The translations under genes and the position numbers were made by a program. Positions 44,360 to 53,263 of a stretch of 64,000 nucleotides of DNA are shown here, in pieces (position 1 is the stretch's first letter; each line of letters begins with the position of its first letter). Under the pieces are notes generated by a model. It did not search any database. It worked only from the letters and a program-made list of their open reading frames with translations, and had not been told where the DNA came from. Origin of the DNA: an uncultured Desulfuromonas sp. GTDB taxonomy: Bacteria > Desulfobacterota > Desulfuromonadia > Desulfuromonadales > Desulfuromonadaceae. The stretch covers positions 258,001-322,000 of the forward strand of contig NZ_OY781461.1 in assembly GCF_963676955.1 (NCBI RefSeq), written 5' to 3'.

Positions 44360-45111
44360 CTCTTGTGCTTCCTGCGTTTTCCTTCCTCGACGGTGAGCGC
44401 GTTTTGCCTGCCCTTCCTGGCCCGAGTGCCGACCTTTTCTATCCCGATGGGCAATATGGGTGCGGCATGGTTCGGGTTGCTTGGACGTGGACGGTTCGTT
44501 GCGGCAGTCTGCTTTCCCCTCAACCGCATGCAACGTACCTCGCCTCGTCAGGCGACTTCGTGTCCAGCCCTACGCCTTGCCGTCGTTTCCGGAAACTTTC
44601 GAATGAACTTCATCCCTTCGCGTTCTGATGAGGCTTTTGGCGCTCACCAGCCCCTGACGACTGAGCGACAGGTCATCCCGGTTTTATCCTCCAGTCTGTT
44701 ACCAGCTTTCTCTGGCCGGGACTTCTTCACTACTACGGATTCATCTGCCACCTCGCACCGCGTCGAAAGACCTTGAGTCTCCTCTTGTGCCTTTCTTACC
44801 CGACGCCTTGACCGACAGCTTCGGGACAATACGAGGCTTCCCCAGTTACCTTCCGGCTCCCGGTAAACTACCCCATCCTCAATCACGCTACGGGGTACGA
44901 TCAGGTATCGGGCTTCGCGTTATTTAGCACGCTTACCCCCCCGTAGCGCCGAATCAGGTTCGCTTGCGCTATGTGCAGTTTACTTCCTATCGCTTCCTTC
45001 AGACCCTGCCGTTGCCAGAAACGCCCTTGCGATTCGGATTGTCTTCCCCCTGATCGGGGCGACGCCTGTTTCTTTCAACAGGCCGGGTTTGCCAGCTCCG
45101 CTGGGCAAACT

Positions 45112-45146
45112 AAAAAAAGGCAGGTCATCATGACCTGCCTTTTTAT
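45112..45146. terminator. Bidirectional terminator (tRNA-Thr / GGDEF gene)
   Basis: AAAAAGGCAGGTCAT, a one-nucleotide centre and its complement with A and T tracts on both sides. On the minus strand it ends the GAF-GGDEF gene 20 nt after its stop; on the plus strand it would have ended tRNA-Thr before the intron inserted. Confidence 0.88.
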
Positions 45147-45166
45147 TTTCTCTTCTTCCCATCTCG

Positions 45167-46219
45167 TTACGCCATCAGCACGCCATCGCGGGTGGTCTGT
45201 TTGACCTTGTACATCATGTTGTCGGCCAGACGGATCAAATCGATCTTGTTATCGGCATCAATCGGATAAGCGGCAATGCCGAAACTGGCGGTCACGCGGA
45301 TCTCCGAGCCGTCTTCCGTCAGCAACACATGGCTGCGTACCAGCTCGCGCAGGCTGCAGACCAGATCGTAAGCGCCTTTTTTCGACGTCTGCGGCAGGAT
45401 CAGGACAAATTCATCACCACCATAGCGCGCGCCGTAATCCACCGTGCGAATACGTGACTTGAGCAATTGACCGATCTCGGCGAGCATGCGACTGCCGACC
45501 AGGTGGCCATGATTGTCATTGACCAGCTTGAAGTAATCGAGATCGATAAACACCAGCGACAAGGTGGAATCAAAGCGCTGCGCCCGGGCGATTTCTACGT
45601 CAAGCAGATCGTCGAAATAACGAGCATTGTACAGACCGGTCAAATCATCGGTAATGACCAGTTCGCGCACGCGGCTGAAGTTACGGGCATTGGAGATGCC
45701 GATGGCAATATAGTCGGCAATGGCGGAAAGCAGGGTCAGGTCGTTGTGCGTAAAGATGTCATCATCGTGACCATTAACCAGTTGCATCACGCCGAGGAGC
45801 TGGCCTTGAATCTGGACCGGCACACACACCACCGAATTCGCCTTGAAGCCAACCTGGCGTTCCAGACAGTCGTTAAACCGGGGGTCCAGGGTAACATCAG
45901 GAGCCAGCACGGCCTCGCGATGCTGAGCCACCCAACCGGCAATGCCCTCGCCCATGGGCAGGCGCTGCCCTTTGAGCTCCGTGGTGACATCCGACACGAC
46001 CACGTCAAAAATAAGATCGTGGCTCACGTCGTCGAGAAGTAATAACGACCATGCACGTGCTTTGAGCAGCAGGTTTCCCTTTTCAATAATCAGGTTGGAA
46101 AGCTCCTCAATATCCAGTGTCGAGGTGAGGGTCTTGCCAATCTGCACCAGGGTTTCCAGCTCTTCATTTCTTCGATGCAGCATCTCAAGCAGCTGGGCAT
46201 CATCATGCCGTTTTGTCAT
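45167..46219 (-). CDS. GAF-GGDEF diguanylate cyclase
   Basis: The 350-aa cytoplasmic protein has a short coiled-coil start, a GAF domain (about 25-175; GEGIAGWVAQHREAVLAPDV, SVVCVPVQIQGQLLGVMQLV) and a GGDEF domain. The active motif GGDEF is intact at 267-271, and RTVD lies five residues before YGGDEF at the position of the inhibitory I-site, so the enzyme is probably active and product-inhibited. A small ligand bound by GAF would tune it. It ends at the terminator shared with tRNA-Thr. Confidence 0.93.
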   Translation of the reverse strand: MTKRHDDAQLLEMLHRRNEELETLVQIGKTLTSTLDIEELSNLIIEKGNLLLKARAWSLLLLDDVSHDLIFDVVVSDVTTELKGQRLPMGEGIAGWVAQHREAVLAPDVTLDPRFNDCLERQVGFKANSVVCVPVQIQGQLLGVMQLVNGHDDDIFTHNDLTLLSAIADYIAIGISNARNFSRVRELVITDDLTGLYNARYFDDLLDVEIARAQRFDSTLSLVFIDLDYFKLVNDNHGHLVGSRMLAEIGQLLKSRIRTVDYGARYGGDEFVLILPQTSKKGAYDLVCSLRELVRSHVLLTEDGSEIRVTASFGIAAYPIDADNKIDLIRLADNMMYKVKQTTRDGVLMA

Positions 46220-46384
46220 TCACTACTCCTGAAAGCAATCGGGACATCCGTGGCAGCTTAACATGAAAAATCAGCAATTTACAAAACCTTTTACCGACTG
46301 GTTTATGTTCTGCCTATAATTCATTGACTTGTCTTCCTGCAAGGTCCCCATCTCAGCGGTGAACACTCTCAGGTTGGGCCACTG

Positions 46385-46412
46385 GTAAACCATGCCGGAA
46401 AAATAAGTTTAC
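46385..46412 (+). promoter_or_regulatory. Operator 1 upstream of the TonB receptor gene
   Basis: GTAAAC-N16-GTTTAC, an inverted repeat with half-site centres 22 bp apart, ending just before the -35 hexamer. The identical architecture recurs at 46450-46477. Confidence 0.6.
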
Positions 46413-46418
46413 AATAAA

Positions 46419-46447
46419 TTGACAGCGCAGATCCTTTTTGCTTTAAT
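46419..46447 (+). promoter_or_regulatory. Promoter of the TonB receptor gene
   Basis: TTGACA (46419-46424), a 17-nt spacer, TTTAAT (46442-46447), predicting a start near 46454 and a leader of about 46 nt. Confidence 0.75.
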
Positions 46448-46449
46448 CC

Positions 46450-46477
46450 GTAAACTCAATCAATTGAAAAAGTTTAC
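46450..46477 (+). promoter_or_regulatory. Operator 2 over the transcription start of the TonB receptor gene
   Basis: GTAAAC-N16-GTTTAC again. It covers the predicted transcription start. Centre-to-centre distance to operator 1 is 65 bp, about six helical turns. Confidence 0.6.
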
Positions 46478-46500
46478 AATCAATCTCTGTGGGAGTTAAC

Positions 46501-48342
46501 ATGCTGTTACAAAAACTGCGCTATTTTTTCATTTTGTCAAGTATTCTCTGTGCGTTACCGGTTCAAGCAACAGCATTAGAAGGAACGCCTCTGGTCCTTG
46601 ATCCCATCGTCGTCACAGCCAGCCGTGCCCCGGAAACCTTGAGTCAGGTCGTCCAATCGGTCGAAGTCATTGACCGGGCCGACATTGCCAACAGCGCCGC
46701 CGACAGTGTGGCCGACCTGCTTGAGTACGTTAGCGGGGTCGATGTGCGCCAACGGGGGATGCACGGTGTTCAATCCGACATCTACATCCGCGGCGGCGGT
46801 TCTGAGCAAACCTTGATTCTGCTCAACGGCATTCGATTGAGCAATCCGCAAACCGGACACCACAATATGGATATCCCGGTCTCCCTGCTGGATATCGAAC
46901 GCATCGAAGTGATCAAAGGACCGGGCTCAAAACTCTACGGTGCCAATGCCATGGCCGGCATCATCAACATTATCACCCGCAGCCCCGAAGAACGTCAGCT
47001 CAGTGCCGAAATCAAAGCCGGTGAGTACGACTACCTGGCCGAAAGCCTGCAGGCAAGCTTTGCCACCGGCCCGGTCAATCATCGCTTATCCGCCGGCCAG
47101 CAGTACTCCTCGGGCTTTGACAACGATGAACCCACCGGCTTCAACGTCAGGACGCTCAACTACCAGGGGGAAACCCGCTTCAACGATAACCGGCTTGATT
47201 TCGGTGCCGGCTACGTGGACAAAAAATTCGGTGCCAGTCGTTACTATTTTGACGCTCCGGACCAGAAGGAGCACACCCGTACGGTTGTTGGTCACGTTGC
47301 CCTGGAGAGCCATTGGCTGGACATCAACTGGCGCCCGCAATGGTCGGTCAACCGCCACGAAGATACCTACCGCTACCTGTACGGATCCACCTGGTATGAA
47401 AATAACAGTGACACCACGACCCACAATTTTCAGCTCACCGGCAACAGTCAAAACCGTTTCGGCCAGACCTCGTTTGGTCTCGGTTACGAGCGCGAAAAGA
47501 TCGACAGTTCCAGCCTTGGCGACCATGACCGCAGCAACCGCAGCCTGTTTATCAACCACAAACTGCCTTTGGGCGAACGGGTGACCCTTGGTGGCGGGCT
47601 CAGTGCCGTGCACTATTCCGACTGGGGCTGGGAATACTGGCCGGGAATGGATGCCCTGGTCACGCTGACACCGCACCTGCGTTGGTTCAGCTCCGCGGCC
47701 AAGTCCTTTCGCATTCCGACCTATACCGAAATGTATTACAACACGCCGACCAATATCGGCGATCCGGATCTGGACGCTGAGGAAGCCTGGAGTTATGAAA
47801 CCGGACTGCGCTGGCAGCAGAAACGGCTCACCATGAGTGCCAGCGTGTTTCGCCGTGATGCCGACAACCTCATCGACTGGGCACGCGTTTCCAGCAGTGA
47901 TCCCTGGCAGGTACAAAACCTCAGCGAGACAACCACCACCGGGTTTGAATTCAACGCCGACGTACGTCGCCCCGTTGAAGCCCTGCCCTGGCTGAACCGT
48001 CTTGCGGTCGGCTACAGTTACCTGGATCGTGATGTGGATTCCAAAGGCCTGGAATCACGCTACACCCTCAACAACCTGCGCCACCAAGTGCATGGCACCC
48101 TCTACCTGACCTGGTTTCACACCGTAGAGCAAGTGATCAAAGCGCGCTGGCAGGAACGTCTGCTCGGCGATTCGAGCTGGGTCATGGATACCCGGCTTAA
48201 CTATCCGCTGACGGATGAGGTGGCACTGAGCGTTGAGGTCAGCAACCTGTTTGATGAAGATTATATCGAATCGGGTGATGCGCCGATGCCGGGGCGCTGG
48301 ATCATGGTGGGAATGCGCATGGAGCATTCGTTTTTAGAGTAG
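46501..48342 (+). CDS. TonB-dependent outer membrane receptor, BtuB-like
   Basis: The 613-aa receptor is almost the same length as E. coli BtuB (614). After a signal peptide (cleavage near VQATA) comes a TonB box region LDPIVVTASR, a plug domain (SDIYIRGGGSEQTLILLNGI, IERIEVIKGPGSKLYGANAM, GIINIITR) and a 22-strand barrel. It imports a scarce ligand across the outer membrane with TonB energy; cobalamin is likely, but heme or siderophore cannot be excluded. The start at ATG 46501 has GGGAG upstream. The C-terminus is HSFLE, so the usual terminal Phe is not last. Two identical operators flank its promoter. No transport genes follow. Confidence 0.9.
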   Translation: MLLQKLRYFFILSSILCALPVQATALEGTPLVLDPIVVTASRAPETLSQVVQSVEVIDRADIANSAADSVADLLEYVSGVDVRQRGMHGVQSDIYIRGGGSEQTLILLNGIRLSNPQTGHHNMDIPVSLLDIERIEVIKGPGSKLYGANAMAGIINIITRSPEERQLSAEIKAGEYDYLAESLQASFATGPVNHRLSAGQQYSSGFDNDEPTGFNVRTLNYQGETRFNDNRLDFGAGYVDKKFGASRYYFDAPDQKEHTRTVVGHVALESHWLDINWRPQWSVNRHEDTYRYLYGSTWYENNSDTTTHNFQLTGNSQNRFGQTSFGLGYEREKIDSSSLGDHDRSNRSLFINHKLPLGERVTLGGGLSAVHYSDWGWEYWPGMDALVTLTPHLRWFSSAAKSFRIPTYTEMYYNTPTNIGDPDLDAEEAWSYETGLRWQQKRLTMSASVFRRDADNLIDWARVSSSDPWQVQNLSETTTTGFEFNADVRRPVEALPWLNRLAVGYSYLDRDVDSKGLESRYTLNNLRHQVHGTLYLTWFHTVEQVIKARWQERLLGDSSWVMDTRLNYPLTDEVALSVEVSNLFDEDYIESGDAPMPGRWIMVGMRMEHSFLE

Positions 48343-48365
48343 GTTCAGCGATATCACAAAAAGGA

Positions 48366-48401
48366 AAAAGAGGAATGGCATCATCTGCCATTCCTCTTTT
48401 T
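48366..48401 (+). terminator. Terminator of the TonB receptor gene
   Basis: A 15-bp stem AAAAGAGGAATGGCA/TGCCATTCCTCTTTT with a 5-nt loop and a T-run. Confidence 0.92.
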
Positions 48402-48599
48402 TCTTACTCAACGGCTGCGCCTAGACCAAAAACAAGTCCGCCGGATTTCGTCCCGGCAGGTAAGATCCGTTTGGCACCGCTCTCTATTTATTCCGTGGCC
48501 CCTGAAAACGGGTGGGCAGTACCTAGCCTATATGAGTAGCGAACTCCGCGAACGGATCAAAGAAACCGATCAGGACAACGCCTCCAAAGAAATTAGATC

Positions 48600-49412
48600 C
48601 TACTGGCTAAACGCGTAAATCAGCTCATACACGGCAATTGGATTCTTGCCCTGAGACGCCGCGACTTCTTTAATGGTCATGGATGGAGCGGCCTGCCAGC
48701 CTTGCGCCTTCAGTGCATCGACCAGCGCCGCACAATCAAGGCCGTAGGTGGTACAAATGGATTCCAGCGTTTTGCGGCCGATGCCGGATGGCGGCAATTT
48801 GGGCATCGAAGGGAACTCCCCTTCCGCCAACTCCGGCTGCATCAGAATAAACAACTGCTGCGGCGTCAATCCGTTGTTGTTGGCAAGTTCCTCAACCGGC
48901 TGCTCCAGCGAGGTGACGACGATGTTCTTTTCCGCCAAACGCTTTTGAACGAGCTGCGCATCAAGTCCGGTATTCCGAATCAGCATGGCTAAAGAGGAGA
49001 GTTCAGCATGACCATAGGGCGGCTCGCCATAGGTCGCGCTTGCCTGATTTTTGACAAACGTATTGAGGTCGAGTAACCAGCTCATCGGCGGCAGATGCAA
49101 AAAGGTTCCGACCACGACCAGCACAGTGACGACAGTCGCCGTGACACCGGCTTTGGAACGAACGCCCTCACGGGTCCGTTTGAGATAACTGACAATCGCC
49201 GACCAGTTGAGAATCGTATGCCAGACACCGACAACGATAAACAATGTTCCCAGCGTAATATGCAATTCATCCCAGGTTGTTTTTGACAGCCCCAGAAGGT
49301 GCCAGTTGGCCCAGTAAGCCACCCGCCCGTGAGGCATGATGTACAACACCACACTGGTGACCAGCAACAGGACGAAAGAAAACAGGGCAATCAACGAAAT
49401 GGTTTTACGCAC
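48600..49412 (-). CDS. DUF4405 membrane protein (cytochrome b-like)
   Basis: The 270-aa protein has three membrane helices in the first half (about 7-28, 50-72, 86-106). The sequence HGRVAYW...W...GL then DELHITLGTLFIVVGVWHTILNW places two histidines where DUF4405/cytochrome b-like proteins bind heme. The C-terminal half is soluble, with helical repeats of about 60 residues (NNNGLTPQQLFILMQPE, TLESICTTYGLDCAAL), probably periplasmic. A role in membrane electron transfer is plausible but unproven. It ends on the opposite strand to a short unexplained open frame. Confidence 0.8.
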   Translation of the reverse strand: MRKTISLIALFSFVLLLVTSVVLYIMPHGRVAYWANWHLLGLSKTTWDELHITLGTLFIVVGVWHTILNWSAIVSYLKRTREGVRSKAGVTATVVTVLVVVGTFLHLPPMSWLLDLNTFVKNQASATYGEPPYGHAELSSLAMLIRNTGLDAQLVQKRLAEKNIVVTSLEQPVEELANNNGLTPQQLFILMQPELAEGEFPSMPKLPPSGIGRKTLESICTTYGLDCAALVDALKAQGWQAAPSMTIKEVAASQGKNPIAVYELIYAFSQ

Positions 49413-49504
49413 GGCAGGGTCCTTTCATGAAAAACAACGTGCCACAAACAGCAACGGGAGAGCCAAAGCCCTCCCGTTATCTACATCCTATGTCAGCGAC
49501 AATG

Positions 49505-50371
49505 CTACTTCTGCAGCACCTTGATAATCGCTGAAAAATCCTCTTCACCGCGACCGTCTTCCATGGCTTCGGTGTACAGATCAAGAACCGCTTCCATCCC
49601 CGGCAGTCGGGCACCGGTAATATCGGCGGCCTCTTTAACCTTGCACAGTCCGGCATGGACGTATTTGAGTGCCAGATTACGGCTAAAATCACCACGGGCC
49701 ACGGAGCGGCCTTTTTTGTGCAACAACGGCGAGGCAACGCCACCGGCATCCAACACTTCGAGAATCTGGTCGTTGGTAAAACCAAGGCGGTCGCCTAAAA
49801 CCAGACTTTCCGCCAGCGCTTCCATCAGTTGTGATTGCATCAACGTGACGACAAACTTCATCTTGGTCGCATCACCGACATCGCCGACATGCAGGATATT
49901 CAAACCGACATGGGACAACACTTCACGACAGCGGCTGACCACCGAGTTGTCGCCGCCGACCAGAATGGTCAACAGGCCATGAGCGGCATGTTCCTTGGTT
50001 CCCCAAACCGGGGCATCGAGAAACATGATCTTGTTCTGAGCGGCCTTTTTCGATATTTCCATGGTCACTTCAAGGGAATGGGTTCCCAAGTCACACAGGA
50101 TCGTTCCCGGAGCAATGCCTTCGAGAAAGCTACCGGCGGCCGAGAGAGATTGTTTGAGTTCCTCCTCGTCAGGAAGAACCGTCATCACCAGATCTTTCTC
50201 TTTTACCGCATCCAGTGTGGTTGACGCTGCCTTGGCGCCCTTAGACACCAATTCATCAACGGCCTCAGTGCGATGGTCAAAAACCGTGAGGTTATAATTC
50301 CCCTTAAGAAGATTGGTCGCCATGGACTTGCCCACAGTACCCAATCCGATAAACCCAATTTCTTTAATCAT
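49505..50371 (-). CDS. 3-hydroxyisobutyrate dehydrogenase family oxidoreductase
   Basis: The 288-aa NAD(P)-dependent beta-hydroxyacid dehydrogenase begins IGFIGLGTVGKSMATNLLKG (dinucleotide motif GLGTVG). The usual DAPVSGG substrate loop reads DAPVWGTKEHAAHG, and the catalytic lysine lies in VGDATKMKFVVTLM. Relatives include 3-hydroxyisobutyrate, tartronate semialdehyde and succinic semialdehyde reductases; the altered substrate loop makes the substrate uncertain. It is a single gene downstream of polA on the same strand. Confidence 0.85.
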   Translation of the reverse strand: MIKEIGFIGLGTVGKSMATNLLKGNYNLTVFDHRTEAVDELVSKGAKAASTTLDAVKEKDLVMTVLPDEEELKQSLSAAGSFLEGIAPGTILCDLGTHSLEVTMEISKKAAQNKIMFLDAPVWGTKEHAAHGLLTILVGGDNSVVSRCREVLSHVGLNILHVGDVGDATKMKFVVTLMQSQLMEALAESLVLGDRLGFTNDQILEVLDAGGVASPLLHKKGRSVARGDFSRNLALKYVHAGLCKVKEAADITGARLPGMEAVLDLYTEAMEDGRGEEDFSAIIKVLQK

Positions 50372-50520
50372 ACTCTGCCTCCTCTATGGCATCGCCATTA
50401 CCATCAGATATCTGCGATAGTATAACTGATATGCCGTAAATTCAAGCCCTTGTTAAAACAAACATATCAGGTTGATTTTATCATACCAAGATGAGGTAAT
50501 CGGCCAATCCTATACACTTT

Positions 50521-53196
50521 CTAATGAGCCTCACGCCAGTTCCGTCCCCGACCCAACGACACCTCCAAAGGCACCCGTAACGTCACGGCCTGCTCCATCT
50601 CTTCGACCACCAGCGCGGCAACACGATCCACTTCCGGCTCAGGAACATCAAACACCAGTTCGTCATGCACCTGCAAGACCATGCGTGTCTGCAGATTTTC
50701 CTCCTGAAGACGTCGATGAATGCGCACCATGGCCACCTTGATGATATCAGCCGCCGACCCCTGCACCGGATAGTTGACGGCATTGCGCTCGGCATAGCTG
50801 CGCACCTGGCCGTTCTTGCTGTTGATGTCGCTCACCGCGCAGCGGCGGCCGAGCAGAGTTTCCACATAGAGATGCTCGCGGCCGAACTGTTTCTGCTCTT
50901 CAATAAACTGGAGTACCGCCGGATACCGCTCGAAATAATGGTCAATATACTGCTTGGCTTCCTTATTGGAGATGCCCAGATCCTTGGCCAGACTGAATGC
51001 GCCCATGCCGTAAAGCACACCGAAATTAATGGTTTTGGCGCGACGACGCATTTCGCTGTCGACCATGTCGGGAAAGACGCTGAAAATTTCGCTGGCCGTG
51101 CGTTGATGAATGTCTTCCCCCTGGCGAAAACTCTCCTGCAAGGTCGGTTCATCAGCCATGTGCGCCATCACCCGTAATTCGATCTGTGAATAATCGGCCG
51201 CGAGCAGCACCTGTCCGGAGTCCGGCACAAAGGCCTCGCGGATCGCCCGCCCCTCTTCGCTGCGAATCGGGATATTCTGCAGATTGGGATCACTCGACGA
51301 CAGCCGCCCTGTGGCGGTGACCGCCTGATTAAACGAGGTGTGAATCCGCCCGCTATCGGGATGAATCAGCAACGGCAGCGCATCGGTATAAGTCCCCTTC
51401 AACTTGGCCAACGAGCGGTATTGAAGGATCAGCGCGACAATATCGTGTTTGTCGGCGAGATTTTTTAACACATCCACTGCCGTAGACCAGCCGGTCTTGG
51501 TCTTCTTGCCGTGCGGCAGATCGAGTTTTTCAAACAGAATCACGCCGAGCTGCTTGGGCGAATTGATGTTGAACTCTTCTCCGGCCTGTTCATAAATCTG
51601 CCGTTCGAGCTGTTCAATCGACGCACTGAATCCGGCACTCAGCTCATCCAGCCGCTCCCGGTCGACGCGCACTCCCCACCATTCCATATCGATCAGCACC
51701 TGCAACAGCGGCATCTCCACGGTTTCGAACAGTTCACGCAGGGTGCCGTCGAGTGCGGCATCAAAGCGTTGGTAAAGCTGCAGGGTGATATCCGCATCCT
51801 CGGCCGCATAACGGGTGGCCACATCCAGAGCCACTTCATCGAAACCGATTTGTTTTTTGCCGGTGCCGGCCACTTCACTATAACTGATCATCTTGTAACC
51901 GAGATGATCGGCGGCCAGCGCATCAAGTCCGTGGGAACGCGCCGCCGGATAGAGCAGGTACGATTGCAACATGGTATCAGCGACCACGCCGCGCAATGCG
52001 ATACCGGCACGCCGCAACACCAGGGCATCATATTTAAGATTCTGCCCGACTTTGGACAGAGTGGCGTCTTCAAGAAGCGGTTGCACCTGTGCCATGACCT
52101 GATCACGCTGCAGTTGTTCTTCGGCACCGCCGCCGCAGTGCCCAACCGGCACATACCAGCCATGGCCGGGCTCAACGGCAAAACAGAAGCCGACCAACTC
52201 CGCCAATAACGGATTAAGCGAGGTGGTTTCCGTATCAACGCTGACCACCGCAGCCTGGCGTAGAGCCGCCACCATCGCATCCAGTTCAGCCGTTTCCGTA
52301 ACGCACACATACTCGCCTTCGGCCTGTTGGCTGGGCTCGACAACGGCAAATTCATCGTAGAGCTGCTGAAACTCCAGGGCTTTAAACAGTTCAGACAGCG
52401 CCTCCCGATCCGGCTCGCAACGCGAAAAATCCACGGTCAGTCCGCTTAAGTCCATATCATCCACCAGGGTGACCAGGCGGCGAGACAAGCGTGCCTGATC
52501 GGCAAACTCGCGCAGGTTTTCCTGACGTTTTTTGCCTTTGACCTGATCCACATGGGCCAGCAGATTTTCAACGTCGCCGAACTCTTCGATCAGGGCCTTG
52601 GCGGTTTTTTCGCCGATGCCCGGAACCCCCGGCACATTGTCGGAGCTGTCGCCGGCCAGCGCCTGAACTTCAATCACTTTATCCGGCGTGCCGCCAAACC
52701 GCTCAGCGACCTCGGCCAACCCGGAAACCTTGTCTTTCATGGTATCGAGCAGACACACCTGATCGGAAACAACCTGCATCAGATCTTTGTCGCCGGTGAC
52801 CACGGTGACATCCAGACCTGCCGCCGATTTTTGCCGGGCCAACGTGGCAATGATGTCATCGGCCTCAAACCCGTTCTTTTCCAGCGCCGGGATATTGAAT
52901 GCCGCCACCACCTGCTTGATCAGGGGAATCTGCGGCACCAGATCCTCGGGCATTTTGCTGCGATTCGCCTTGTATTCAGGGTAGATCTCTTTACGAAAGG
53001 TGGGGCCTTTGGCATCAAAAATCACCGCCAGCTGATCCGGGTTGTGCTCACGCACGACCTTAAGGAGCATTTTGGTAAAACCGAATACCGCATTGCAGGC
53101 CATCCCTTGCGACGTGGACAAATGGCGAATGGCGTAATAGGCGCGATAGATATAGGACGAACCGTCAATGAGAAACAGGCGGGGTGTTGAAGACAT
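50521..53196 (-). CDS. polA: DNA polymerase I
   Basis: The 891-aa protein has all three activities. The 5'-3' exonuclease covers about 1-290 (LFLIDGSSYIYRAYYAI, GDKDLMQVV, GDSSDNVPGVPGIGEKTA). The proofreading domain keeps its acidic residues (VVSVDTETTSLNPL). The polymerase domain has LLAADYSQIELRVMAH, the O-helix RRRAKTINFGVLYGMG and the final MVLQVHDELVFDVPE. It fills gaps in repair and removes RNA primers. A hairpin terminator separates it from the response regulator gene upstream. Confidence 0.97.
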   Translation of the reverse strand: MSSTPRLFLIDGSSYIYRAYYAIRHLSTSQGMACNAVFGFTKMLLKVVREHNPDQLAVIFDAKGPTFRKEIYPEYKANRSKMPEDLVPQIPLIKQVVAAFNIPALEKNGFEADDIIATLARQKSAAGLDVTVVTGDKDLMQVVSDQVCLLDTMKDKVSGLAEVAERFGGTPDKVIEVQALAGDSSDNVPGVPGIGEKTAKALIEEFGDVENLLAHVDQVKGKKRQENLREFADQARLSRRLVTLVDDMDLSGLTVDFSRCEPDREALSELFKALEFQQLYDEFAVVEPSQQAEGEYVCVTETAELDAMVAALRQAAVVSVDTETTSLNPLLAELVGFCFAVEPGHGWYVPVGHCGGGAEEQLQRDQVMAQVQPLLEDATLSKVGQNLKYDALVLRRAGIALRGVVADTMLQSYLLYPAARSHGLDALAADHLGYKMISYSEVAGTGKKQIGFDEVALDVATRYAAEDADITLQLYQRFDAALDGTLRELFETVEMPLLQVLIDMEWWGVRVDRERLDELSAGFSASIEQLERQIYEQAGEEFNINSPKQLGVILFEKLDLPHGKKTKTGWSTAVDVLKNLADKHDIVALILQYRSLAKLKGTYTDALPLLIHPDSGRIHTSFNQAVTATGRLSSSDPNLQNIPIRSEEGRAIREAFVPDSGQVLLAADYSQIELRVMAHMADEPTLQESFRQGEDIHQRTASEIFSVFPDMVDSEMRRRAKTINFGVLYGMGAFSLAKDLGISNKEAKQYIDHYFERYPAVLQFIEEQKQFGREHLYVETLLGRRCAVSDINSKNGQVRSYAERNAVNYPVQGSAADIIKVAMVRIHRRLQEENLQTRMVLQVHDELVFDVPEPEVDRVAALVVEEMEQAVTLRVPLEVSLGRGRNWREAH

Positions 53197-53214
53197 GACA
53201 ACCTCTGAAGAACA

Positions 53215-53239
53215 GTAAGGCCCGCAGCGAGGGCCTTAC
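53215..53239 (-). terminator. Hairpin between the response regulator gene and polA
   Basis: GTAAGGCCC/GGGCCTTAC with a 7-nt loop. The T-tract on the minus strand is poor (TGTTCTT), so it may attenuate and not fully terminate. Confidence 0.55.
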
Positions 53240-53263
53240 CAAAAAGACAACGTCGGAAAAAAA

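Larger units (their letters stand above)
42994..45110 (-). mobile_element. Group II intron with intron-encoded protein
   Basis: Read on the minus strand, it starts at 45110 with GTTTGCC (a variant of the usual GTGYG) directly after TTTTTTTA, has about 750 nt of structured RNA, the maturase gene, then domains V and VI, and ends ...CGAT at about 42994. The 3' end is fixed by domain VI; the 5' end is my best estimate. The 5' flank is a terminator hairpin plus T-run, the insertion preference of group IIC introns, although the 5' RNA part looks long for that class. Joining the flanks puts the tRNA-Thr CCA next to an A-run and a terminator, which supports the boundaries. Confidence 0.8.

Noticed and set aside
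44644-44886. An 80-codon minus-strand frame in the 5' half of the group II intron.
   Set aside because: It lies in the ribozyme part of the intron and is best explained by RNA structure.
46376-46384. GGGCCACTG upstream of the BtuB-like receptor gene, similar to a cobalamin riboswitch segment (GCCACTG).
   Set aside because: The B12 box (AGCCAGGAGACC-like) and the rest of the cobalamin fold are missing, and the best promoter lies downstream of this match, so it would not be transcribed.
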